This document shows positions 34,394 through 43,355 of a stretch of 64,000 nt of DNA, in pieces (position 1 is the first letter of the stretch; each line of letters begins with the position of its first letter). The stretch is taken from NCBI RefSeq assembly GCF_037976325.1, contig NZ_CP150265.1, positions 758,001 to 822,000 on the forward strand, read 5' to 3'. The notes beneath the pieces were generated by a model. It was not told the DNA's origin. It searched no databases and worked only from the letters and a program-made list of their open reading frames with translations. A program made the translations under genes and the position numbers. Origin of the DNA: Paenibacillus sp. FSL K6-3182. Its GTDB lineage: Bacteria > Bacillota > Bacilli > Paenibacillales > Paenibacillaceae.

Positions 34394-34438
34394 TTTAGCC
34401 ATTTGCCATTCACAATAAGTACTAGGGGGATCTTTCAA

Positions 34439-36031
34439 ATGAAGAAAAAATTGTTCATTGCACTAGTTCTAAGCTTAAGCATGTTAATCAGCCTTATAGG
34501 CTGCGCTTCTGGCAAAACGGAGAAGGAACCTGCCCAAGCAGGCTCCGAATTTAGCTCAGAAGGGCTGCCGATCGTAACGGCGCCAATCACACTGGATGTG
34601 TTGACTGTGCGCTGGGGCAATATGGGAGATACATTCAAAAATAATAAATGGCTGCAGGACCTTGAAAAAGCAACGAACGTTAAAATAAACTGGCAGGTCA
34701 TGTCCTCCAATGACTGGGGCGAGCAAAAATCGATCATGCTGGCGAGCGGCAAGCTTCCTGATATTATTTTTGGAGACAATGCCTTCTCGGATTCCGATAT
34801 CGTCAACAACTTAAGCTATTTCCGCCCGCTCGATGACTATATCGACAAATATATGCCGAACTTGAAAGCGGCAATGGACGAAACGCCAGAGCTGAAGCAA
34901 ATCAGCACATTCCCAGACGGCAAAATTTACTCTTTGCCTGCTAGGCTGCCATCACGTCCTCTATCGACGATGCAGCCTGTAATCAATAAAGCGTGGCTCG
35001 ATCGTCTCGGCCTTGAAGTTCCTAATAATATTGAAGATTTGTACAATGTGTTCAAAGCATTCAAAGAAAAGGATCCGAACCAAAACGGGAAAGCGGATGA
35101 AATTCCTTTTAGCGGCTCGGTAGATATTAGCATGGATTTTCTAAACCCATTTGGCATAACAGATTTGAATGGCAACAGCATGATGCTCAAGGACGGCGTG
35201 CCCGTTTTCTATCCGACTTCGAACGAATATAAAGAAGCGCTGAAATGGACGCATAAATTGTATTCAGAAGGGTTGATCGATCAGGAGCTGTTCACCCAGG
35301 ACAATACCATGTCTTCTGCTAAACAGCAAAATCCAGATGCAGCTATGATCGGCTTCTCGAATCAATGGATACCGGATGCTGTCTTCGGAAAGTGGAAGGA
35401 TGAATATGCAGCTATTCCGTCCATTGCTGGACCAGATGGCAAACGTTATCAAACCGGAGATCCTGTTGGATTAAGCTTAAGACGCAATGAAATGCTGATT
35501 ACGACATTCAGTGAAAATCCGGAAGTCGCTGCGCGCTGGGCGGATCAGTTCTACACAAATGAAGCAAGCATTCAAAATTTCTGGGGCGCAATCGGAACCG
35601 TTATTGATAAAAAAGGCGATGGCAGCTATGCGCTGATGAATCCTCCAGAAGGCACAAGCGCGGATGCTTGGTACTGGGATCAATCGGTCCGTGATTTTGG
35701 TCCGAAATATGTAAGCCCAAGCTTTGAGAAAAATATCATTTTGGATGAAACGACAGGAGACGGGCTGAAGCTGGCAATCGACAAGCTCGTAAGTGAATAT
35801 GTAACGACGCCATTCCCGAATGTTATGTACAACGTAGAAGAATTCAAGGAGCTTCCAACGCTTACTACGGATATTGACAGCTACGTCAAAACGAACCGTG
35901 CAAAATGGATTATAAAAGGAAACATCGATCAAGAATGGGACGCGTATATTAAACAGCTGAACGGCATGGGACTAGAACGTTTGGTTGAGATTCGCAGTGA
36001 TGCCTATAAACGCTATACAAGTGTTAAGTAA
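34439..36031 (+). CDS. LplA-type extracellular solute-binding lipoprotein (module 2)
   Basis: 530-residue large binding protein of the LplA type. Signal peptide with lipobox LIGC (Cys about residue 22). Mature segments LTVRWGNMGDTFKNNKWLQDLEKATN, KLPDIIFGD and FKEKDPNQNGKADEIPFSG, the last a calcium-binding-like DPNQNGKADE loop, are hallmarks of this group. It delivers substrate to the two permeases before it. ATG 34439 follows AGGGGGAT. Confidence 0.9.
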   Translation: MKKKLFIALVLSLSMLISLIGCASGKTEKEPAQAGSEFSSEGLPIVTAPITLDVLTVRWGNMGDTFKNNKWLQDLEKATNVKINWQVMSSNDWGEQKSIMLASGKLPDIIFGDNAFSDSDIVNNLSYFRPLDDYIDKYMPNLKAAMDETPELKQISTFPDGKIYSLPARLPSRPLSTMQPVINKAWLDRLGLEVPNNIEDLYNVFKAFKEKDPNQNGKADEIPFSGSVDISMDFLNPFGITDLNGNSMMLKDGVPVFYPTSNEYKEALKWTHKLYSEGLIDQELFTQDNTMSSAKQQNPDAAMIGFSNQWIPDAVFGKWKDEYAAIPSIAGPDGKRYQTGDPVGLSLRRNEMLITTFSENPEVAARWADQFYTNEASIQNFWGAIGTVIDKKGDGSYALMNPPEGTSADAWYWDQSVRDFGPKYVSPSFEKNIILDETTGDGLKLAIDKLVSEYVTTPFPNVMYNVEEFKELPTLTTDIDSYVKTNRAKWIIKGNIDQEWDAYIKQLNGMGLERLVEIRSDAYKRYTSVK

Positions 36032-36055
36032 CTGTTGTAAAGGAGCTAGTACGTA

Positions 36056-36808
36056 ATGGTGAGAGTAACGGTATGGAATGAAAATCGTCATGAGAAAAAC
36101 AATCCGGTTGTAGGTGGCATTTATCCGAACGGCATTCATGGCGCAATTGCAGACTTCCTGACGAAAGCAGGCTTTGAAGTCGGAACAGCTACGCTCGATG
36201 AGCCGGAGCATGGACTAACGGAGCAGGTATTGAATCAGACGGATGTATTAATTTGGTGGGGGCATTTGGCGCATCATGAGGTCGAGGACAGGATCGTCGA
36301 CAAGGTGTACCAACGGGTGCTGAAAGGAATGGGGCTTATCGTTCTGCATTCAGGGCACGCTTCGAAAATTTTCAGCAAGCTGCTTGGCACACCGACAGGA
36401 CAGCTGAAATGGCGCGAGGCGGATGAAAAGGAACGGATTTGGGTCATTGACCCGGCTCATCCAATTGCTTCAGGCCTTGGCGAATACATCGAGCTGCAGC
36501 AGGAAGAGATGTACGGTGAGCATTTTAATATTCCGACTCCAGACCAGCTGGTGTTTGTTTCTTGGTTTGAAGGCGGCGAAGTGTTCCGCAGCGGCGTTAC
36601 TTACCACCGCGGACAAGGGAAAGTCTTTTACTTCCGTCCGGGGCATGAGACCTATCCGACCTATTACAATAAAGAAATCCAGAAGGTAATCGAGAACGGC
36701 GTGCGATGGGCAGTGCCAAGTCAAACGGCTGAGCCTGTTTATGGCAATGCAGCTCCGCTGGAGCCTATTAAATCCAAGCCTTACTCGAGAGAGGTAACCG
36801 AAATATGA
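36056..36808 (+). CDS. ThuA-like domain protein
   Basis: 250-residue protein of the ThuA/trehalose-utilisation fold, a class I glutamine amidotransferase-like flavodoxin fold. Visible segments: [43 protein letters not shown] and [23 protein letters not shown]. ThuA proteins often accompany Gfo/Idh/MocA dehydrogenases in disaccharide keto-sugar pathways. Here it overlaps the dehydrogenase gene by four bases (ATGA), so the two probably act in one route on the imported sugar. AAAGGAGC precedes ATG 36056. The exact reaction is not established for the family. Confidence 0.85.
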   Translation: MVRVTVWNENRHEKNNPVVGGIYPNGIHGAIADFLTKAGFEVGTATLDEPEHGLTEQVLNQTDVLIWWGHLAHHEVEDRIVDKVYQRVLKGMGLIVLHSGHASKIFSKLLGTPTGQLKWREADEKERIWVIDPAHPIASGLGEYIELQQEEMYGEHFNIPTPDQLVFVSWFEGGEVFRSGVTYHRGQGKVFYFRPGHETYPTYYNKEIQKVIENGVRWAVPSQTAEPVYGNAAPLEPIKSKPYSREVTEI

Positions 36809-37854
36809 GAAAATTCCGTATCGGCTTGATTGGTTTAGGCGGAATGGCTCAAGAGCATATTCGGTGGATGAAAGCGGAAGGCCGCTTTGACATTATTGCG
36901 GTAAGCGATGTGTATGAAGAAGCGTTAGCCAAGGTGGGTGACCAGCTTGATGTTGCTGAGGGCAAGCGTTACTTGGACTATAACCATCTGATTGAGGATA
37001 ATGATGTGGATGCCGTAGTGTCCGTTACGCCGAACAATGTCCATGCGGACATTATCCGGGCTTGCCTGCAAGCACGAAAGCCATTCATGGCGGAGAAACC
37101 TTTTACCCGCATGTTTGAGGAAGCTGAGTCACTACTTGAGTTGTATGAACAGCAGCCGATTCCAGCAATGATGGCGTTCACCTACCGCTATACACCTGCA
37201 TTCCGATACGTACGGCAGCTTGTGCGCGAGGGTGAAATCGGAACGGTTCGCAGCTTTAGTGTCCAATATTTGCAGGGATGGGGCGCAGCGCCAAATAATG
37301 TCCCTTATATCTGGCGTTTTAACAAAGATATTACCGGCACGGGGACGCTTGGCGATTTGGGCTCGCACATGATCGATATGGCGCGTTTTCTCTTTGGGGA
37401 ATTCGAAGAACTGTCGGCACAGCTGCATACCATTATTCCGCAGCGGCAAGATCCAGCGAGCGGCAATATGGTTACCATCGAGGTGGATGACTTTGCAAGC
37501 TTCCAGGCTCGTATGGAGGGCGGAATAATGGGCGTCTTCCAAACGACTCGCAATGCGATTGGATCGGGCAATCAGCACGAAGTATCCATATATGGAGATT
37601 TAGGCACGCTTCATGCTTCAACGCTAAATCCGAATGAGTTGGTTTGGATTCGTGAGGAGGCTCCTGGTCAGCTTGCGCGAGTGGTTGTCGAAGTTCCTGC
37701 AAGTTGTAAAGTGACGCAGTATGCTGATTTTACGGCATTGCTTGAGGGAAGCGTTCCGGATGGCATTGCCGGCTTTATGGATGGGTACCGCAATCAAGAG
37801 ATTTTAGATGCTATTATTAAGGCAAGTGAAACGAAAGCAACCGTACAGCTCTAA
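36805..37854 (+). CDS. Gfo/Idh/MocA-family oxidoreductase
   Basis: 349-residue NAD(P)-dependent sugar dehydrogenase-like protein. An N-terminal Rossmann fold (about 1-120) has [13 protein letters not shown] and the AEKPFTR motif, where the Glu-Lys-Pro lysine is catalytic in the family. The C-terminal alpha/beta domain contains [21 protein letters not shown], with the typical Gly-Asp-x-Gly-x-His. With ThuA it probably oxidises or epimerises the imported sugar. It is the last gene of module 2 and is followed directly by a strong terminator. Confidence 0.9.
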   Translation: MRKFRIGLIGLGGMAQEHIRWMKAEGRFDIIAVSDVYEEALAKVGDQLDVAEGKRYLDYNHLIEDNDVDAVVSVTPNNVHADIIRACLQARKPFMAEKPFTRMFEEAESLLELYEQQPIPAMMAFTYRYTPAFRYVRQLVREGEIGTVRSFSVQYLQGWGAAPNNVPYIWRFNKDITGTGTLGDLGSHMIDMARFLFGEFEELSAQLHTIIPQRQDPASGNMVTIEVDDFASFQARMEGGIMGVFQTTRNAIGSGNQHEVSIYGDLGTLHASTLNPNELVWIREEAPGQLARVVVEVPASCKVTQYADFTALLEGSVPDGIAGFMDGYRNQEILDAIIKASETKATVQL

Positions 37855-37867
37855 GTTTAATTTGTTC

Positions 37868-37912
37868 CGGTTCAGTGAAGACGATTTTAGTCTTTGCTGA
37901 ACCGTTTTTTTT
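37868..37912 (+). terminator. Rho-independent terminator of module 2
   Basis: CGGTTCAG (37868-37875) pairs with CTGAACCG (37897-37904), inner AAGAC with GTCTT, followed by a run of eight T. Confidence 0.92.
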
Positions 37913-38083
37913 GTTTCTAGAAGAGGCTGCACCGAAAAAACGTGTAGATTAGTTAAAATCAAACTGTACCTTGCTTGCAGCTACATACTGGTATAAGTTT
38001 GAAATATAGCTTCTTTTGAAATTAAAGATTGAGAGTGGGATAGATGATGAGAATAAAAGTGTGCAAAAGGGGTCGATTATTTT

Positions 38084-38332
38084 GTGAATAATTTCTTTCT
38101 ATTGCAGCCATTCAGAGGGAAAGGTGTTGCACAAAAGGCAGCGACGCAAGTATTTGAGAGGTTCAAAGGCCAGTGGGAGCTCTTTACAAACCCGATGGAG
38201 CAAAATATAACAGGGCAAAAATTTTGGAGAAAAACAGTATCAAGCTACACAACGAACCATTTTGAAGAAGCGGTTGGCATGACATTTGACGGTCATAAAA
38301 TGGTGTTTAGATTTAATAATGCGGACAGATGA
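38084..38332 (+). pseudogene. C-terminal remnant of a GNAT acetyltransferase
   Basis: 82 codons encode only the C-terminal half of a GNAT-type acetyltransferase: FFLLQPFRGKGVAQKAATQVF carries the acetyl-CoA-binding motif A (Arg-Gly-Lys-Gly-x-Ala), followed by FWRKTVSSYT. The usual domain is about 150-180 residues, and an in-frame stop (TAA 38054-38056) lies just upstream. The N-terminal half is absent from the preceding sequence. An AAAGGGG precedes the GTG start at loose spacing, so some expression is possible, but the product should be inactive. Probably a deletion remnant. Confidence 0.65.
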
Positions 38333-38349
38333 GTTGGGGAGGCAAAAGC

Positions 38350-39102
38350 ATGCAGCTGTACTTGGATAAAATCGTTTCTTTGTTTAAAGGGAAGCTCGGC
38401 GACAATTTGTCGGGCATTTATTTACACGGATCATTGGCTATGGGATGCTTTCATCCGCAAAGAAGCGATATCGATTTTATCGTTGTGATCAAAGAGAGTC
38501 TGACCGAGGAAAACAAAAAGAGGATGGCTAGGTTAGTGTTGGCGCTGGATGATGAAATGCCAAATGCTAGAGGTATGGAGTTTAGTGTGGTTCTGGAATC
38601 GCACCTGAGTTCCTTCGTCTATCCTACGCCCTGTGAAATGCATTATTCTGACTTCCACAAGGAGAGATATCGCTCAGACGAAAACTATGTTTGCGGCGGG
38701 TACGAGGATCATGATTTTGCATCGCAGCTGGTTGTCGCTTATTATCGCGGAATTACCTTATATGGCAAGCCGCTTAATGAGTTGTATGAGCCTATCGATA
38801 AAACGTATTTTCTAGCGTCCATTTATCATGATATTAAAGGGGCTTCGGAAGACATTATGGATCAACCGATGTATATTACCTTGAACCTGTGTAGAGTGCT
38901 GTTCTACCTGAGAGAAGGGAATATATCGTCCAAAAAAGAAGGGGGAGAATGGGGCGTCAAAGCTCTTCCAACAGAGTATCAGGACTTGATTGGAAAGTGC
39001 CTAGACGAGTACGCCGGAGTTACAGGGAAACAAACGTTTGATCGTGAGCTCTTAACGGCATTTGCAGGTGGTATGCTGCGTGAAATAAAGGCATTAATTT
39101 AA
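38350..39102 (+). CDS. Nucleotidyltransferase, aminoglycoside adenylyltransferase (AadA)-like
   Basis: 250-residue protein of the nucleotidyltransferase fold. HGSLAMGCFHPQRSDIDF holds the Gly27-Ser28 pair and the two metal-binding aspartates Asp40 and Asp42. A helical C-terminal DUF4111-like domain follows (about 140-250; YITLNLCRVLFYLREG, KKEGGEWGVKALP). It resembles ANT(3'')/ANT(9) streptomycin-spectinomycin adenylyltransferases, but chromosomal homologues often have no proven drug activity. The start was placed at ATG 38350, where GGGGAGG lies about eight bases before it; ATG 38329 overlaps the previous frame. Confidence 0.78.
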   Translation: MQLYLDKIVSLFKGKLGDNLSGIYLHGSLAMGCFHPQRSDIDFIVVIKESLTEENKKRMARLVLALDDEMPNARGMEFSVVLESHLSSFVYPTPCEMHYSDFHKERYRSDENYVCGGYEDHDFASQLVVAYYRGITLYGKPLNELYEPIDKTYFLASIYHDIKGASEDIMDQPMYITLNLCRVLFYLREGNISSKKEGGEWGVKALPTEYQDLIGKCLDEYAGVTGKQTFDRELLTAFAGGMLREIKALI

Positions 39103-39475
39103 GTGAGATGGAAAGCAGAGCATCCACTTAAACTGTTGATGTGATTAATTGTTAAAAGCATAAAATTACTTAACGAATACGAAAGCCTCTATTTGCCTCG
39201 CTTCTTCTCTTTTGCAGAGGGCGGCGGACATAGAGGTTTTTATTTTGCTTCATGACGTACACACTACGCTTGCTTCATAAAGGAGTTTTATTTATTGATG
39301 AAGAATAAATAACGGATATGAGCTGGAGCGGGACAACATGAGCAATTAATAGACAGCATTTTAACTCGCTAAGTCGAATTTGAATAATGCTATTCGTCGT
39401 TTAAATAAGGACGAAATTATCGGCTGAGTAAAAACAATAATAGAGACTCGATTATAAAATCAGGAGGGAATACAT
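39103..39475. other. Intergenic region before the ECF42 operon
   Basis: About 370 bases with a terminator at 39186-39241. A short frame near 39368-39426 ends in stop and has no start or family match. I see no clear promoter hexamers before the DGPF gene. Confidence 0.3.
39186..39241 (+). terminator. Probable rho-independent terminator
   Basis: CCTCTAT (39186-39192) pairs with ATAGAGG (39230-39236) over a long loop with further partial pairing, followed by TTTTTATTTT. Confidence 0.6.
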
Positions 39476-39910
39476 ATGCGATTTATGATGATCGTCAAAG
39501 GCACTAAAGATTCCGAGGCAGGCGTTATGCCAAGTCAGGAGCTTCTCGAAGCGATGCTTCGTTACAATGAAGAATTGGCTAAGGCTGGCGTACTGCTCGC
39601 AGCGGATGGGCTCCAAGCAAGCTCGAACGGCATACGCATTTCTTATCCAAATCCCGGTGAAAAACCGAAAGTAATAGACGGTCCATTCACTGAGGCCAAA
39701 GAAATTATAGCGGGGTATACGCTTATTGAAGTTAATTCTAGGGAAGATGCCATTGAATGGGCGATGAGGATGCCAGATCCCCATGGTAATGGCGAGGGTG
39801 AAATCGAGCTAAGGCAGGTGCTTGATGCGATGGATTTGACTCAAAATCCGGAAACGCTGGCTATGGAAGCGGCGCTTCGAGAACAGATGGAGAGGCCTAA
39901 AAAATCGTGA
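39476..39910 (+). CDS. DGPF/YCII-domain protein, first copy
   Basis: 144-residue YCII-related (DGPF) protein. The diagnostic segment is IDGPFTEAKEIIAGYTLIEVNSREDAIEWAMRMP, with a conserved Glu-Gly-Glu-Ile-Glu-Leu-Arg near the C-terminus. These small proteins are encoded with ECF42 sigma factors; their biochemical role is unclear. The stop overlaps the sigma gene start by four bases. A paralogue of the same length lies on the other side of the sigma gene, so this locus arose by duplication. ATG 39476 follows AGGAGGG. Confidence 0.9.
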   Translation: MRFMMIVKGTKDSEAGVMPSQELLEAMLRYNEELAKAGVLLAADGLQASSNGIRISYPNPGEKPKVIDGPFTEAKEIIAGYTLIEVNSREDAIEWAMRMPDPHGNGEGEIELRQVLDAMDLTQNPETLAMEAALREQMERPKKS

Positions 39911-41196
39911 GCCAGTCTGCAGTCCATCGTACAATTGATGCCATCTGGCGTATTGAATCAGCCAAGCTTATAGCCGGGCTGGCGCGGATGGTTCGCGACG
40001 TCGGCCTTGCGGAAGACCTTGCACAGGATGCGCTTATTATTGCACTAGAGAAGTGGCCGGAAAGCGGAATTCCGGATAATCCAGGAGCATGGCTTATGAC
40101 TGCAGCGAAACGCCGTGCGATTGATATGATTAGGAGGAGCAAGCTGCGCGACCAGAAATATGAAGAGTTTGGACGAGGAACGGTCTTATATACCGAGGAA
40201 GATATTCATATAGCGATGGATGGAGAGGTCGGAGATGATCTCCTGCGCTTGATTTTCACAACATGTCATCCTGCTCTATCTCAGGAGGCGAGAGTAGCTT
40301 TGACGCTGCGCTTGCTTGGAGGACTTACCACGGATGAAATCGCACATGCTTATCTTGTTGCAGAGTCGACTATTGCACAGCGGATTGTTCGAGCGAAACG
40401 TACGTTAAGCAGCTTGCGGGTTGGTTTCGAGGTTCCTGTAGGCGATGAGCTCAAGGAACGACTCTCTACTGTACTCGAAGTGATCTATTTAATGTTTAAT
40501 GAGGGGTATACGGCGACATCCGGCGGCAGCTGGTTTCGACCGCTGCTCTGCCAGGAAGCGCTAAGGCTAGGACGTATCCTGGCGGAAATTGCACCCGCCG
40601 AGCCTGAAGTGCATGGTTTGGTTGCTTTAATGGAAATCCAATCGTCACGCTTCAAAACACGGGTAAATGCTGCGGGCGAACCGATTCTTCTGATGGATCA
40701 AAACCGCAGTTTATGGGATCAGTTGCTCATCCGCCGAGGCTTAACTGCTCTTGAGCGAGCGCAAAAGCTCGGCCGTCCGCTTGGTCCTTACGCGCTTCAA
40801 GCTGCGATTACTGCGTGCCATGCTAAAGCTCGGATGGCATCGGAGACCGATTGGGCGCGTATTGCCGCTTTATATGAAGCTTTGTCGCGCGTCATGCCGT
40901 CCCCTATCGTAGAATTAAATCGGGCGGTAGCGATTGCAATGGCTTTCGGTCCAGCGTTCGGCCTTCAAATTGTTGATGAGCTCACATCCGCAGCATCATT
41001 AAAAGACTATCATTTGTTGCCGAGCGTCCGCGGTGATCTTCTGGTTAAATTGGGCCGTATGGATGAGGCGCGCACAGAATTTGAGCGTGCTGCTTCGTTG
41101 ACACGTAACGCTCGCGAGCGCGAGCTTCTGCTGAATCGTGCTGCCGAGTGCTTGTCTTTAGAAGCGGATAAAGAAAATGAAGGTCATGAAAAATAA
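39907..41196 (+). CDS. ECF42-type RNA polymerase sigma factor with long C-terminal extension
   Basis: 429-residue sigma factor, far longer than ordinary ECF factors of about 180 residues. Region 2 at about 15-85 (LAEDLAQDALIIALEKWP, then PGAWLMTAAKRRAIDMIRR), region 4 at about 115-175 (ARVALTLRLLGGLTTDEIAHAYLVAESTIAQRIVRAKRTL), then about 250 helical, TPR-like residues including PIVELNRAVAIAMAFGP. Size, extension and the DGPF neighbours match the ECF42 group, in which the extension replaces an anti-sigma factor in controlling activity. GTG 39907 overlaps the preceding stop (GTGA). Confidence 0.9.
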   Translation: MSQSAVHRTIDAIWRIESAKLIAGLARMVRDVGLAEDLAQDALIIALEKWPESGIPDNPGAWLMTAAKRRAIDMIRRSKLRDQKYEEFGRGTVLYTEEDIHIAMDGEVGDDLLRLIFTTCHPALSQEARVALTLRLLGGLTTDEIAHAYLVAESTIAQRIVRAKRTLSSLRVGFEVPVGDELKERLSTVLEVIYLMFNEGYTATSGGSWFRPLLCQEALRLGRILAEIAPAEPEVHGLVALMEIQSSRFKTRVNAAGEPILLMDQNRSLWDQLLIRRGLTALERAQKLGRPLGPYALQAAITACHAKARMASETDWARIAALYEALSRVMPSPIVELNRAVAIAMAFGPAFGLQIVDELTSAASLKDYHLLPSVRGDLLVKLGRMDEARTEFERAASLTRNARERELLLNRAAECLSLEADKENEGHEK

Positions 41197-41288
41197 CGAT
41201 TATGTCGATTATGAAGCTCCCCATTCGTTGCTGAAGTAGAGGATGGTTTGAAATCGCCCCGTTCTCAAGCGATAGGGAGGAAATATAC

Positions 41289-41723
41289 ATGCGATATATG
41301 TTGATTGTTAAAGCAACCAAGCAATCTGAAGCTGGTGTGAAGCCCGATCGACAGCTTATGGATGAGATGGCTTCGTTCAATGATTCTCTTGCTGAGGCAG
41401 GTGTGCTCTTAGCTGCTGAAGGTCTGCAGCCCAGCTCGAGCGGACTGCGGATCACGTATTCCGAATACGGAGAGAAGCCGAATGTTGTAGTCGGTCCTTT
41501 TGCGGAGGTAAAAGGAATAATAGCGGGATATACGCTGATTGATGTGAAATCGGAGGAAGAAGCCATTGCATTTGCGATGCGTATGCCAAATCCAGCCTAC
41601 GGCGGCGAGGGTGAAATTGAGCTGCGCCTGCTTCTTGAAGATACGAAATTGCTGCAAGGCTCAAGAATGATGGCACTGGAAGCGGATTTGAGAGACCAAA
41701 TTGACATTCTAAATAAAAGCTGA
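41289..41723 (+). CDS. DGPF/YCII-domain protein, second copy
   Basis: 144-residue paralogue of the gene at 39.5 kb, recognisable over its full length (MLIVKATKQSEAG, then VGPFAEVKGIIAGYTLIDVKSEEEAI, then GGEGEIELR). The DGPF motif itself has become VGPF. In ECF42 systems the DGPF genes are usual targets of the sigma factor, so this one may be transcribed by it. GGGAGGA precedes ATG 41289, which lies 92 bases after the sigma stop. Confidence 0.88.
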   Translation: MRYMLIVKATKQSEAGVKPDRQLMDEMASFNDSLAEAGVLLAAEGLQPSSSGLRITYSEYGEKPNVVVGPFAEVKGIIAGYTLIDVKSEEEAIAFAMRMPNPAYGGEGEIELRLLLEDTKLLQGSRMMALEADLRDQIDILNKS

Positions 41724-41814
41724 GTTTTTTTTATGAAGCTGTCGATTTTGTTAATACTCGTTCGACGTAATGATAGAGTCAGGTAGAATTTCAATTACAA
41801 AGGAGAAATATCAA

Positions 41815-42156
41815 ATGAATCAAGAAGTAACAGATTTTATCGCAGCGATAAAAGAGCCTTGGCAAGTGGAGCTGAGTTCTGAGCTGCGCAAGCTTGTTCA
41901 TGGAGCTATCCCAGACGTTCAGGAGCGCATTCAGTATAAGAAACCTCATTTTTTGAAAAATGGAAAATACGCTGCCGTTATTTCCACTTCGAAGGATGCG
42001 GTGAGCTTTACGATCTTTAACGCAAGTGAGCTATCGTTTCCGGAGCCATTGTTTGACGGTCCTCCTGAACGGAAAACCATTAAGCTTAAACAGGGGAATG
42101 CAGTTGATTATGATCAACTGACGTCGTTAGTTGGCCAGGCTGCCTCGACATTATAA
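41815..42156 (+). CDS. DUF1801 (YdhG-like) domain protein
   Basis: 113-residue protein of the DUF1801 fold, with WQVELSSELRKLVHGAIPDVQERIQYKKPHFLKNGKYAAVIS as the conserved core (quoted here in two parts: WQVELSSELRKLVHGAIPD, then VQERIQYKKPHFLKNGKY). Function unknown; related to frataxin-like small proteins and often encoded near DGPF and ECF42-type genes in Gram-positives. ATG 41815 was preferred to an upstream TTG/ATG because AAAGGAGAA lies just before it. The gene is followed by a good terminator and may be the last of the sigma locus. Confidence 0.8.
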   Translation: MNQEVTDFIAAIKEPWQVELSSELRKLVHGAIPDVQERIQYKKPHFLKNGKYAAVISTSKDAVSFTIFNASELSFPEPLFDGPPERKTIKLKQGNAVDYDQLTSLVGQAASTL

Positions 42157-42172
42157 GAGTGTATTGAATAAG

Positions 42173-42199
42173 AAGAGCACCTTGCTGGTGCTCTTTTTT
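42173..42199 (+). terminator. Rho-independent terminator
   Basis: AAGAGCACC (42173-42181) and GGTGCTCTT (42187-42195) with a 5-base loop, followed by TTTT. It ends the DGPF-sigma-DUF1801 region. Confidence 0.93.
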
Positions 42200-42229
42200 G
42201 CGGGAAGCAACATAAGGAGCAGCTATAAG

Positions 42230-42268
42230 AAAGCCGGACACCATTCACTCGAATGGTGTCCGGCTTTT
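42230..42268 (-). terminator. Strong hairpin terminator of the ROK gene, usable on both strands
   Basis: A perfect 17-base-pair stem, AAAGCCGGACACCATTC (42230-42246) and its complement (42251-42267), closes a 4-base loop. It lies just past the 3' end of the minus-strand ROK gene. Confidence 0.8.
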
Positions 42269-42305
42269 CTGTTCTTTATGAATAAATAAAGCTACGCAAA
42301 TATGG

Positions 42306-43145
42306 TTATTGTGTAAGCTTCCTTATCCACTCTCTAGCGCCAAATGCGATGACCCGGTTATGAATCTTAGGTTCTGTTAGGTTGCAGCACTTCAACAATT
42401 CAGGCAGCGCATGTTCTTCAAGAGCAGCCTTGGCAGCTTCCATATAGCCCTTATATGTCGGAGTACTGCCGCCAACCACGATGACATCTGGATTATACAG
42501 ATGAAGCAGGTTAGTTAAAGCGTAGCCAAAATATTGCCCTGCTTGGCGTACAAGCGCAGTCACCTGCAAATCGCCTGCTTCTAGCCGCTCACGCACTGCC
42601 GCATCATCTATGCCGGCTTGGTTCGTAATCGCGTAACCACTGGCTAGAGTATCGAGCAGTGCTGGCTTGCCATTCACGGTAAGGATCATATAGCCGAGCT
42701 CACCGCTCCAGCCCTTCGCACCAAGCTGCAATTCGCCTGAGGCGACTACACCTGCTGCGATGAAGGCATCAGACATAATGACCGCAACGGTATGGTTGTC
42801 CTGATAATGAGCAGCCTCGGCCATCGTTGCAGCCTTAACGTCGTTAATGAATGCTACAGGAATGCCTGCTGCTGTCGTAAACATATCTGCTGTAGTCCCG
42901 TTTAACACAGGTAAAACATGACTTAGCTCTACTTTATCCGTACCAACAACAAGTCCCGGCATACCGATGCCGATGCCGCTTGGTGTATAAGTCAGCTTGG
43001 CTACAAAAGCTTCGACCTCCTGCTGCAGCTCGAGCAGCGAGCAATCTCTGGCGATAGGAAAAATTTGCTCTAGACAGCCATTCGGCGTATCCGCCATCAT
43101 ATACATCTGACCGCCGTCTATTTCGATGCCAACATATGAATTCAT
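42306..43145 (-). CDS. ROK-family protein (sugar kinase-like) lacking the zinc motif
   Basis: 279-residue protein of the ROK (ASKHA) fold without an N-terminal helix-turn-helix, so it is kinase-like rather than repressor-like. The phosphate loop GIEIDGGQMYM is at about 6-16, and the catalytic Asn-Asp lies in VAFINDVKAATMAEA. The GELQLGAKGWSGELGYM motif follows. The CxCGxxGCxE zinc motif usual after it is missing; the protein continues directly with LTVNGKPALLDTLASGYAI. This may be a specialised or inactive member. The ATG at 43145 has AGGAGT upstream; longer frames to 43253 lack a ribosome-binding site. Transcribed alone. Confidence 0.8.
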   Translation of the reverse strand: MNSYVGIEIDGGQMYMMADTPNGCLEQIFPIARDCSLLELQQEVEAFVAKLTYTPSGIGIGMPGLVVGTDKVELSHVLPVLNGTTADMFTTAAGIPVAFINDVKAATMAEAAHYQDNHTVAVIMSDAFIAAGVVASGELQLGAKGWSGELGYMILTVNGKPALLDTLASGYAITNQAGIDDAAVRERLEAGDLQVTALVRQAGQYFGYALTNLLHLYNPDVIVVGGSTPTYKGYMEAAKAALEEHALPELLKCCNLTEPKIHNRVIAFGAREWIRKLTQ

Positions 43146-43355
43146 ACCATAGTCACTCCTAGTATAGGGTAGAGTAAGAAGTCTACTATCTCTAAAACAT
43201 ATCCATATTATATAAATTATAGAAAATAGCTGCAATAAGAGTATTTCGGCCATGCCAAGAACAAGTATAATTGTATTTTATCGGAGCCCGATGTTTATAA
43301 ATGGTAAACTAAAGAAGTGGTTTAGATAACTATCTATAACGAGGCGGATACAAAT

